Of a DNA stretch of 64,000 nucleotides, positions 49,601-55,447 are shown piece after piece. Below the pieces are notes generated by a model. It saw only the letters and a list, made by a program, of their open reading frames with translations, was not told the origin of the DNA and searched no databases. The translations under genes were made by a program, and so were the position numbers. The DNA is from a virus, in the IMG/VR virus record IMGVR_UViG_3300025383_000018, positions 1 to 64,000 of that record, one strand, 5' to 3'. Every line of letters starts with the position of its first letter. Within the stretch, counting starts at the first letter, position 1.

Positions 49601-52567
49601 ATGTTCATTGATAAAAATCAAGCTGTCCACGAGATGGTTGATTATATCAATAGTATACTAATAAAGAATACAATTAGTAAAGGTTTTAATCTTGCTAATT
49701 TAAGTGCAGGGGAACCTATACCTAATGTGGGACTTGGTCTTTACAATACATCTGTACCTAACTTAGAAACATTGGGATATGTAGACATTGCTATATATCC
49801 AGCCGGTTACACAGTTTTAGTTGAAAACGATAGTTCAGCAAACAATCATTGGACCATTTATACTAAACGAAGAAACAACACTTGGCAATTAACAAGAACT
49901 CAAACTTATAATACTGCTGATTACTGGGAATTTGTAGATTGGTATGCTACAGGATTTGACCGTAGTACAAAGCCTACATATACAATCGGCCAACCTGCAG
50001 ATTTAAGTACACTATCATTGGTTACTGGTGATATTGTTAAAATTCTAAACAACGGTCAAGGGCAATGGAGTCTCATACAGGTATTTCCTAATGTTGTTTT
50101 ACCAATCGGTTTACAAAATGGAACCATACAGTTAACTTCTAATCTTTACGATTTAGAAGGCAACGGAATGGGGTTTGATAACGATAATTTTGATACTCGT
50201 GGCTTCGATCAAAACCCATCAATTGAAATTAGAAATATATTTACAGCCTTACGAGACGATATCTTTATCAATACAATGGATAGTGATTTTGTTAGTATGT
50301 TCTTCAGCTTAATTTATTATGCATTAAAAGAACAAAAGTCTGTTGATTGGGTATTCAAAACTAGTTTTGTAAATGTATTGCATACTATTAGAAATCTGAA
50401 TCAGACTCCAATTTATCGTAATGAAAATCAAGACTACTATCAGCAGTACATAGAGGAAGTTAAACCTTATCATACCACCATACGTGAATACACATTGGAT
50501 TATACTGCAATTGATAATGTTATGGGGTACGTTACTGATTATGATTTACCAGCTTACTATGATACGGTGTTTCAAAAATATCGTAGTCCAAGCGGTGAGT
50601 TTGGACAAGATATAAATCAATTACAAAATAATTTAACATATCAAGACTGGATCACTTCTTATACATATTCAGTTGGATCAATTGAAGTTATCGATGGTGG
50701 AAAAGATTATCCTACGCCACCTATCATTACTATCACTGGAAGTGCAATAGGCGATGATGCCACAGCTATACCTATTATGCATAATGGTTCTATTGTTTCT
50801 ATAGTAGTAACTTATCCTGGGTCGCATTATACTACACAACCAATAATTGGTATAAACACCAGTATATTTGGTGGTGGTGGGTTTGGTACTTCAGGATCTG
50901 GCCCTGCTGTAACAGAAGCACGTTTGTTGGCTCATTTGGTCAACAATACTACACGTAAGCTCAAAGCTACACTAGTCTATGATAGAATCAATTATGGTGC
51001 GGCACCGCTAACAGGAACAAGATTAACTGCTGATAACATCAATGTTAAAGCAGGTAATAAAACAATTACAGCAGATGCCACACAACTGGTTACACCTGGC
51101 GTAAGAGCCCTGACTATTACTGCAGACAATTATAACACAGTTGCATTACCATTGGATACAACACTGTCTGAGTTTGATTTAACAACTGATGTAGGTTTCT
51201 TTGCAGACAGTGCGTCATTGACCACAGACCAGAATTATATAATAGAAAAAATTACTGCACCTGCAAATGATAGAATACGTGCATTTTATCAGCCTACTTT
51301 AGGTATGCCAGGTTTGGATTACAGTTTACTACAATCCGGGATAGATTATCCTGGTGTTATAGTAGAAGGACCTTTGTATACAGATAACGGCGGTTTTGGA
51401 CAAGGCGGATTTGATATTTCATCATTTGATGGACTGATATTAAATCCTGACGGTACAGTTAGCATCAGCGATTCGTTGTTAGATTCAGTAATAGAGTCAA
51501 AATATACTGATTCTTCATTAGGCTATAGACCTGACGATGTTATTGTTGACGGCGGTGGATATGTTGATACATATAGCAGTCACGCTCCGGAAGAACTAAT
51601 ACCAGGCAGGGTATATGATACGTTGGATATGAGAATTAGTACCATTGCCAGTAACGGTGACGGTATTGCCACTAGCTTTGTTATTACTTCTATTATCATT
51701 AACGATCCTGGATTGGGATACGGAAATGTAAGAGTATTGTTAGAAAATACCTATACCGCTAACCTTACTGCAGATGATACTAGAATACTATTCCCATTTG
51801 GTGGTAACACAATAACATCCGACGAAACTGATCTTTCCAGTGATGAGATTTCAACTACTACAGTTATAACAAACAATGCAACTGCAACGTTTGACGGAAA
51901 CGGTAGTATTATCAGTATTACGCCAGACGATCCAACAGTTATCTATCATACAGCACCGACTGTTGTAATATTAGGAGCTAATACTAGCCCAGCAAACGCT
52001 ACAGTTGTAATGACTGCTGCAAGTTTTGTTACTTTTGATTACAGAATATTCAAATCAATGAATGATGAATATCAGTATTTGAGAATACCAAAAACCAATA
52101 GCACAGCCAATTTAACTGCAGATTTAGGATTACTGGACACAGTTATTCAAGTAGACGATGTTACTAGACTGCCAATTCCATCAGTGGGATCGCAAGGACT
52201 TAGACCTGGCGTAGTGTTCATTAACGGTGAAAGAATAACCTACTGGACTGTGGATAATTCCACAAATACGCTCAGTAATATTCGAAGAGCAACTGCAGGC
52301 ACTGGCGCAAATGTACATTTAGCTGGTTCGAGAATGATTGACGGCAGTGTATTCCAAGTAGTCCCGCAAAGTGCTCACACTTCTTATACTCCAGTGGCCA
52401 ACAATACTGTTACGACTACTGCAGGCAAAACTTATACTTTAGCAGAAGGTCATACTTATCAGCAAAGTAAACTTTGGTTGAATACCAATTACGGAATAAC
52501 TCCAACGGATGGCACAGGATTGTTTGAAAGCACACAAATACAAGCCGAATTCATCAAAGATAATTAA
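40622..52567 (+). CDS. Giant 3981-residue baseplate/tail structural protein with FG-GAP-like propeller repeats
   Basis: Residues 1-150 carry a conserved start (LLPGTFQSETNKKFLNATLD, LESEYYS-type SEYYSYDPHINLDAFINFTH, YYWVPEGPD) that I recall in very long structural proteins of marine T4-like phages next to gp6, in the position of T4 gp7. Residues about 2045-2700 contain at least six FG-GAP-like units (FGTSVKLSADNKLAIVGAPG, FGTSVAISEDAHWMYVGAPG, FGYSIATTTDGRQIAVGAPT, LGFSVDIDATDSTVYAGAPH), expected to form a beta-propeller like integrin alpha. Near residue 3250 is FVNVLHTIRNLNQTPIYRNE followed by YYQQYIEEVKPYHT, and near 3850 GVVFINGERITYWT with NIRRATAGTGANVHLAGS. Thirteen bases after gp6, no promoter box of its own. 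Confidence 0.9.
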   Translation: MPITKTVNLLPGTFQSETNKKFLNATLDQLVTESNLKTISGYVGRKFAPGFESITNYIREPDLTRATYQLEPSVAVTDPATQDIEFHVTYPEVLQQISYFGGNVTNQSRLWDSEYYSYDPHINLDAFINFTHYYWVPEGPDSVFVSAGNIYLNSEITVFPIDSQGVYNFSNWNQIANPDLVLAKGYAYNFHVNQPGKPFWIQNVIGEFGTHPNIAGVTNNGIDTGTITFVVPTDATQGTYYYQDGVVTSEQGTIRIIDPAVNTINVETDILGQTRYISPNAVEFVNGLKVRFDNTVIPETYQNKEYYVEGVGTGIKLVDVQTLLNAETGSLGSTVKDYITINRASSDVNPWSTNNRWFHQDVITGSNVPTVPLTADETVYPYPLAANLTADTDFITADQTERSSPQLKGLARANRPIIEFEADLKLYNFGTTGITPVTLLDTTVTEPFLTLEGSKVKSVNGIVTTTIDGVPLTNGMTVIFAAMQNPKTPETVWKINFVDEIGIANTDVKTIHLSSVTAATENTSVTVTSGLKNSGSYYYNGVNWIRAQQKTSVNQPPMFDVFDVNGVSFGDTAVYPGSNSSAFFGTKIFSYGVGTGVADKELGFPLVYKNINNIGDIEFVNNFDNDTFVYTVDKVNYTDKVNRGYLYKNEGSSSFEKLNVWRTVVEHSKQYQDISYIFDGITNSFAIDVPPATDAIIPSLLVFVNYQKLTVARYTVTAGPNNTQIVVIDSTILKDSDRIDILVYSTQVSQFGTYEVPGNLNFNAQNAVLTTPTLGDMRNHINKLTQNSTKFLGRYPGVSNLRNIDVVGQGGTILQQSGPVTLASMFLTDDKLNFVNSIKTAQFEYARFKNKFITFAGNSNQLVFNTAAESVDYILKQINKAKNKTFPWYHSDMVPYGDNKTITTHKVIEAAIRNYEISSIFSPTTLSSRAILVYHNGSQLLLNRDYTFMTNSAGVSLSSSVTLAIGDLIEVVEYLSTDGNYIPETPSKLGLYPKYKPGIVTDTTYLTTQQFIQGHDGSLTPVFNDFRDSLLLELEKRIYNNIKAVYDESIVNVYSVKPGKFRTNTYSPKDFNLILSRGYLPWANSNQLDYTTNSTTDLSNPFTFNYGGSIDTVNGETLPGSWRACYEYFYDTQHPDSAPWEMLGFTEKPSWWNTQYGPAPYTSGNKILWDDLEAGYIAQGPRQGIDPVFSRPGLSAIIPVDDSGNRIPPLGLLTNDTITDHFVQNWQVGQYSPVETAWRNSSEYAYDVQIALALTSPAKYFGLGVAVHKCRYNYDLGQFLLDTTNFRLTPADIDINGYTDLSGNVTRAAGYLNWIADYQTHLGILSSATLQRYAQNYTVQLSYRMAGFSGKQFLKILAEQNSPNSISDSVIIPEEDYSLVLNKSTPIGNPRYSAVSVEKTSDGFKVTGYDTFNPYFTVVIPNTTGNSYEISVLKESAAYYTEFTNYKIAVPYGTTFSTVQQLVGFLSGYEQFLTLQGFRFNYFDTDLEQIRNWALSVNELLFWVQQNWAVGSLIVLSPFADRVEFGRADGVVDKISNSFYGNKIMNQNFITLDPDSYKVVRDDNLFVLATNSKSADMIAFLDLSVVQYEHAIILNNKTQFNDLIYDPALGQRQFRLKLVGSKTNGWTGILNPQGFVYNNDVVQLWAAGNDYLKGDLVQYKNFYYTASKDIPATSTFTFADWLPYDKNRMNTGLMNNFATNASMGRHFYDTDHVNLQSDFAQYALGLIGYRNRSYLTELGLDDTTQVKFYQGFIKEKGTHNAINALADVSFNSQESNSIAVNEEWAFRLGSYGSLETNQYVEIVLDENYTLNNPTSLQVVDNATVVYANLYTSGTGVHKTSATDKVWTSPFFLTRTTDSDYTNDIQTAGFVNLDDVDYTIFDLTDTSTLSGKVEEIGAGNIIWCAVDYTKDWNVYRVNESTTNVVKITNALNGRVLMKTDGYHGLKENDTVLVSNSSQFDGFYKIERVESLTSFVVKYNGDLTGFSGTTESDGLHKLVSLRFNEPSDVISYTPVNGWTANSKVWINDNTANNNWAVYNKTDPWQPILSFATESPYAGANFGTSVKLSADNKLAIVGAPGYANGTGALVEYLYAYSTTTGKLAENSTIIGSAQNTAGMGTSLALGSNHIVTGAPGSSDGSGYVYVYTKNFLGVITQQQILGPTTTNSSEFGTSVAISEDAHWMYVGAPGEKAVYAYQWFSNLTSSSQTFSATTGSDTQYMITDFTIAGPEFLTATVITSLESYTLVYGTGFTVSGTTLTFVNPVPAGTLIVRQQPGYQLKDKIFYNNGDNNFGYSIATTTDGRQIAVGAPTDNGEAGSVSIYDRTVEQFLGNGIETKFSSPRELVYTDRVYVNDILQTYGTDYTIYSVSGYPTHHSEFEFTVAPPQNSIVTIETNQFKLLKRFSNPAGTKAQLGFSVDIDATDSTVYAGAPHANTNRYYAGQVYRYVNQARVYGTITGKVQNPTVTPGNSIRINDFEIIFIYSDLDSTVTAINNHFIPGLSAANVNGYLQLTTTATADSNKIRILPGMGNSIQDLGLDVFVQVEIINNPTNNAYDLFGQNVKINPSNNVLAVSSTAAITSEVTIFDTDHIATTFDSGSMVFVDEVISGGVWMFSYLANSKNDIADPGVFAFVQQINPYSSGINPSLQPYVNFGSAIDFNSTEMIIGSNFDNTYGTAAGRIYQFSNPAGLLGWDVYTAEEPEVDINSIVKAFVYSDKSQTITHTLDYIDPAKGKILGIAEQDISYKVAHDPGVYNHGTNGTVTLDSAFHWDSNEVGKVWWDLSTVRFLNYEQGSIQYRTTNWGGTFPGSSIDVYEWVESMYPPSQYVATGGDGTPKYPDNSAYSTVNYVDPETNQTIVKYYYWVKDKSTVDVKLKNRTAPVSAIASYIKDPKNSGVEYFAAIRNDSIAIYNLAGTATGKDTILHIDYSTRTDADNIIHSEFVLLSETNSRADDIPTAIYNKLVDSVSGIDAFGNQVPDPLLPVQTRYGIGIRPRQSMFIDKNQAVHEMVDYINSILIKNTISKGFNLANLSAGEPIPNVGLGLYNTSVPNLETLGYVDIAIYPAGYTVLVENDSSANNHWTIYTKRRNNTWQLTRTQTYNTADYWEFVDWYATGFDRSTKPTYTIGQPADLSTLSLVTGDIVKILNNGQGQWSLIQVFPNVVLPIGLQNGTIQLTSNLYDLEGNGMGFDNDNFDTRGFDQNPSIEIRNIFTALRDDIFINTMDSDFVSMFFSLIYYALKEQKSVDWVFKTSFVNVLHTIRNLNQTPIYRNENQDYYQQYIEEVKPYHTTIREYTLDYTAIDNVMGYVTDYDLPAYYDTVFQKYRSPSGEFGQDINQLQNNLTYQDWITSYTYSVGSIEVIDGGKDYPTPPIITITGSAIGDDATAIPIMHNGSIVSIVVTYPGSHYTTQPIIGINTSIFGGGGFGTSGSGPAVTEARLLAHLVNNTTRKLKATLVYDRINYGAAPLTGTRLTADNINVKAGNKTITADATQLVTPGVRALTITADNYNTVALPLDTTLSEFDLTTDVGFFADSASLTTDQNYIIEKITAPANDRIRAFYQPTLGMPGLDYSLLQSGIDYPGVIVEGPLYTDNGGFGQGGFDISSFDGLILNPDGTVSISDSLLDSVIESKYTDSSLGYRPDDVIVDGGGYVDTYSSHAPEELIPGRVYDTLDMRISTIASNGDGIATSFVITSIIINDPGLGYGNVRVLLENTYTANLTADDTRILFPFGGNTITSDETDLSSDEISTTTVITNNATATFDGNGSIISITPDDPTVIYHTAPTVVILGANTSPANATVVMTAASFVTFDYRIFKSMNDEYQYLRIPKTNSTANLTADLGLLDTVIQVDDVTRLPIPSVGSQGLRPGVVFINGERITYWTVDNSTNTLSNIRRATAGTGANVHLAGSRMIDGSVFQVVPQSAHTSYTPVANNTVTTTAGKTYTLAEGHTYQQSKLWLNTNYGITPTDGTGLFESTQIQAEFIKDN

Positions 52568-52575
52568 AATAAATA
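52568..52575 (+). promoter_or_regulatory. Late promoter box (AATAAATA)
   Basis: Plus strand AAAATAAATACACTATAAC, 21 bases before the 123-residue gene. Confidence 0.65.
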
Positions 52576-52596
52576 CACTATAACCTAGGAAAATCA

Positions 52597-52968
52597 ATGG
52601 CATATACAGATACATTTTTAGCAGATGCAAATTACCCAGCTGGCACAGTTGTGGTCTACGGCGGAGCTAACGAAGTTACTACCAGCAGTTTATTTGGTGA
52701 TACTTCAGTTGCCGGTGTGATTGCATCTAGTGCAGGCACACAAGCCACAGTGGTATTAAAAGGCCGTACAACTATAATGGTTATGGGACCAGTCAATCAA
52801 GGCGATTTATTGGTAGTAGCGGATAATTCAGGACTAGCGAAAAGTCTCCAAACATATAACACATTGGCTCTTAGTTTTACTATTGATATGGCCAATAGTG
52901 TATTTGCTAAAAGTTTAGTAACTGATGCTGGTACTGGTGCCAGAATGATACCAGCAGTGGTTCTGTAA
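52597..52968 (+). CDS. Small beta-rich structural protein
   Basis: 123 residues. DANYPAGTVVVYGGANEVTT, VAGVIASSAGTQATVVLKGR and VMGPVNQGDLLVVADNSGLA form an all-beta domain of the kind found as a module in phage fibres (PAG-T-V-V-x-(F/Y)-GG; G-x-V-x-x-GD-L-(L/V)). Here it is free-standing between the giant protein and the fibre cassette. Late box AATAAATA at 52568-52575 and ribosome binding site CTAGGA. Possibly a fibre cap or decoration; not proven. Confidence 0.75.
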   Translation: MAYTDTFLADANYPAGTVVVYGGANEVTTSSLFGDTSVAGVIASSAGTQATVVLKGRTTIMVMGPVNQGDLLVVADNSGLAKSLQTYNTLALSFTIDMANSVFAKSLVTDAGTGARMIPAVVL

Positions 52969-52984
52969 AACACCTTAAAACCCT

Positions 52985-52992
52985 GATAAATA
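52985..52992 (+). promoter_or_regulatory. Late promoter box (GATAAATA) abutting a start codon
   Basis: Plus strand CTGATAAATAAAAGATGG; 4 bases before the ATG of the 50-residue gene. Confidence 0.55.
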
Positions 52993-52996
52993 AAAG

Positions 52997-53149
52997 ATGG
53001 AATCAAACAAAGAACAACCTAACACCCAAAACCAGCAGACAACGAACGAATCTACTCGTCCAAATGAGTCTACTGGTATATATGTACGAGGATTCGTAAA
53101 GATCAGTGATCCTGAATCAGGTGAAGTTCTAGTAGAGACAAACGGATAA
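52997..53149 (+). CDS. 50-residue protein, short paralogue of the next gene's N-terminus
   Basis: ATG at 52997, TAA at 53147-53149. A Gln/Asn/Thr-rich polar first half is followed by IYVRGFVKISDPESGEVLVE, which matches IIQGHIKITDPSTGEVFIDK at the start of the downstream 197-residue protein. A GATAAATA late box ends 4 bases before the ATG, so the promoter seems placed for this gene. The next ATG follows its stop after 3 bases. It may be an anchoring peptide that competes with or extends the N-terminus of its neighbour, or a remnant of duplication. Confidence 0.7.
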   Translation: MESNKEQPNTQNQQTTNESTRPNESTGIYVRGFVKISDPESGEVLVETNG

Positions 53150-53152
53150 ACT

Positions 53153-53746
53153 ATGCTAGATAAAACAAATACAATAATTCAAGGGCACATTAAAATCACT
53201 GATCCCTCTACAGGTGAGGTTTTTATTGATAAAGATAATGCTATTCATTATGAAAATATGAGTGAAGCTCTTGCTCAGAGCTTGGCCAATAAAGGATTGG
53301 GCATTATTACAAATATGGCTTTTGGTAATGGAGCCACTGCAGTAGACGGTACTGGTATTATTACTTACTTGCCCACTAATACATTTGGGCAAACTGCTAC
53401 ATTATACAATCAAACTTACCAAAAAGTAGTTGATAATACCAGTGCGTTAAACACAGATCCTGCAAGAAATTACATACAAGTTCGACATACCCCTGGTTTA
53501 ATTTATACTGATTTGTTTATCAGTTGTTATTTAGATTATGCAGAACCAACAGGGCAATCGGCATTTGATAACAGCAGTACAATGCAAGGCACTTATGTAT
53601 TTGACGAATTAGGGTTGATCAGCAGTAGTGGCAGATTGTTGTCACACGTGGTTTTTCATCCAGTGCAAAAAGCATTGAACAGATTAATACAAGTAGATTA
53701 CACAATCAGAATCCAAACACTGACCAACTTGAGCAGTAATTTGTAA
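53153..53746 (+). CDS. Conserved virion structural protein
   Basis: 197 residues starting IIQGHIKITDPSTGEVFIDK then DNAIHYENMSEALAQSL, a start I recall from T4-like cyanophage structural proteins (G-H-I-x-I-x-D-x-x-(T/S)-G-E-V...N-A-I-x-(F/Y)-E-N). Then MAFGNGATAVDGTGIITY and a C-terminal YVFDELGLISSSGRLLSHVV with VDYTIRIQTL. It is probably a baseplate- or tail-attached connector to fibres. Weak ribosome binding site; likely translated by coupling with the 50-residue gene. Confidence 0.75.
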   Translation: MLDKTNTIIQGHIKITDPSTGEVFIDKDNAIHYENMSEALAQSLANKGLGIITNMAFGNGATAVDGTGIITYLPTNTFGQTATLYNQTYQKVVDNTSALNTDPARNYIQVRHTPGLIYTDLFISCYLDYAEPTGQSAFDNSSTMQGTYVFDELGLISSSGRLLSHVVFHPVQKALNRLIQVDYTIRIQTLTNLSSNL

Positions 53747-53756
53747 TGTGTAACTC

Positions 53757-53764
53757 AATAAATA
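53757..53764 (+). promoter_or_regulatory. Late promoter box (AATAAATA)
   Basis: Plus strand CTCAATAAATAAACAAAATG, 19 bases before the collagen-containing fibre gene. Confidence 0.65.
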
Positions 53765-53783
53765 AACAAAATGGACTAAAACA

Positions 53784-55046
53784 ATGTCGTATACAATAAA
53801 TTTAACCGATGGCACAACACTATCTACTATAGCAGATGGTACAGTTGATAACACTTCTACCAGTTTAGTACTGATTGGTAAAAACTTTTCCGGTTACGGA
53901 CAATTTCTTAACGACAATCTAGTTCACTTACTAGAAAACAGCAGTGCAAGCACACAACCAGCTCCAGCTTTGGCGGGACAATTGTGGTGGGATAATATTA
54001 ATAATAATCTTAATGTTTGTACAGATGGTGTACACTTCAAAACATTGGGCAGTACTACCAGCAGTAGTAGCCAACCATTGAATCCTGTAACTGGAAATGC
54101 GTGGTGGGATACTGTTAACAATCAACTTAATGTATGGAATGGTTCTTCGTGGGTTCTAGTAGGCCCAGCATTTACTACTACAAACGGAACAAGCGGTACA
54201 ATTGTAACTACCATCGTAGATACACAAGTTCCTCCAGTTAGCCATACTGCAGTAGAATTATTTGTTGGTAATCAATTGGTTGCTATTTTTAGCGGTACAC
54301 CAAATGTGTATACTCCAGCAACTCCTATTTCAGGTTTTTCAACCATTAAACCTGGTATTAATTTAATTGATCCAGGTGTATTACCTGGTTCTTCTTTTTA
54401 TGGCACAGTTACTCGTGCAAGTGATGCAGACTTATTTGGCAATGTTGCACCAAGTCAGTATGCAAGAGTTGATCAAACAAACACATTCACACATCAAAAT
54501 ACTTTTTCAGCAAACGCCACTTTCAGTAGTCCAGTGATACTGAATGGTGGAGTAGTAGCCGGCGGTAGATTAGGCCCGTCTGGCTATGCGCTGACTAGTA
54601 CAGGCACAGGTGTTACTTGGGCTAATGTATCCACAGGAGGTGGCGGCGGGCCTGGCGGAAGTGGTCCACAAGGCCCACAAGGCCCACAAGGCCCTTCAGG
54701 TCCTTCGGGTGCAGCTAGCACAGTAGCCGGACCATCTGGCCCAAGCGGCCCTCCTGGTCCCCAAGGAACGTATGTTGGTACCACTAGCCATGGTTATTGG
54801 CGGTTAAATAACGGTCTTTTAATCCAGTGGGGAAATATTAACACTGATGCAGATGGCCCACAAAATGAAACAGTTACTTTTCCTGTTGCATTTAATATAA
54901 TTGTATCTGGGCTAGTAAGCCCGTACGCAGGACCTGGCGGAGTAGGGCAAGGCCCGTTTTACTTCAATAATTTCACTGGCACAGGGTGTACTATAAATAC
55001 CACCGGTACTAAAGGTTTGGCATCTTGGCTAGTTATCGGCTATTAA
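53784..55046 (+). CDS. Collagen-containing tail fibre with gp53-like receptor-binding C-terminus
   Basis: 420 residues. The N-terminal anchor module (YTINLTDGTTLSTIADGTVD, LIGKNFSGYGQFLNDNLVHL, GQLWWDNINNNLNV) is shared with the tailspike gene at 55448. The LWW/WWDT segment is repeated once (AWWDTVNNQLNV). A short collagen stretch ([13 protein letters not shown]) follows at about residues 290-330. The C-terminus reads GYWRLNNGLLIQWGNINTDA then ENVTFP-like ETVTFPVAFN and WLVIGY, the recurrent small fibre head domain (GL-x-I-QWG...VTFP-(I/V)-AF...IGY). A late TAAATA box lies at 53759-53764. Probably the principal receptor-binding fibre, with the next gene as its chaperone. Confidence 0.87.
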   Translation: MSYTINLTDGTTLSTIADGTVDNTSTSLVLIGKNFSGYGQFLNDNLVHLLENSSASTQPAPALAGQLWWDNINNNLNVCTDGVHFKTLGSTTSSSSQPLNPVTGNAWWDTVNNQLNVWNGSSWVLVGPAFTTTNGTSGTIVTTIVDTQVPPVSHTAVELFVGNQLVAIFSGTPNVYTPATPISGFSTIKPGINLIDPGVLPGSSFYGTVTRASDADLFGNVAPSQYARVDQTNTFTHQNTFSANATFSSPVILNGGVVAGGRLGPSGYALTSTGTGVTWANVSTGGGGGPGGSGPQGPQGPQGPSGPSGAASTVAGPSGPSGPPGPQGTYVGTTSHGYWRLNNGLLIQWGNINTDADGPQNETVTFPVAFNIIVSGLVSPYAGPGGVGQGPFYFNNFTGTGCTINTTGTKGLASWLVIGY

Positions 55047-55060
55047 TTTAAGGAACAATT

Positions 55061-55438
55061 GTGACAATTTCATACTCTCCATCAACTAAAGGATTTTATA
55101 GTAGTGATATTAACTATATCAATCCAATCCCCAACGATACTATAGCAATATCCGACGAACTCCATCTAGAATTACTAGTTGGTATGGCAACATATGGCAA
55201 TGCTATTGTAGTAGCCAATGGAGTCGTTAGTTTAAGTCCAGTAATTGTTAGCAACGATGCATTGGCAGCAAAAGCTAGATCTAAACGTAATCAATTGATA
55301 TCACAAACAGATTGGACACAAGCAGGTGATGTGCCAGAAGCTATAAAAACTAAATGGGCTGCCTATCGTCAAGCACTTCGTGATATTCCGCAACAAGCAG
55401 GATTTCCAAATAACATAACTTGGCCTACGAGCCCTTAA
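55061..55438 (+). CDS. Tail fibre assembly chaperone
   Basis: 125 residues from a GTG start with TTAAGGAA upstream. The C-terminal half has ARSKRNQLISQTDWTQAGDV, AAYRQALRDIPQQAGFPNNI and TWPTSP, the hallmark of small phage tail (fibre) assembly chaperones (RN-x-LL-x-x-(S/T)-D-W-(T)...YRQALRD-(I/L)-P...WP). It lies directly after one fibre gene and before the tailspike, as such chaperones usually do, and probably helps the fibre tip trimerise. Confidence 0.88.
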   Translation: MTISYSPSTKGFYSSDINYINPIPNDTIAISDELHLELLVGMATYGNAIVVANGVVSLSPVIVSNDALAAKARSKRNQLISQTDWTQAGDVPEAIKTKWAAYRQALRDIPQQAGFPNNITWPTSP

Positions 55439-55447
55439 TATCTTACT

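Noticed and set aside
53771-53779. ATG upstream of the fibre gene at 53784
   Set aside because: Runs into a stop after two codons (ATG GAC TAA); at most an accidental start.
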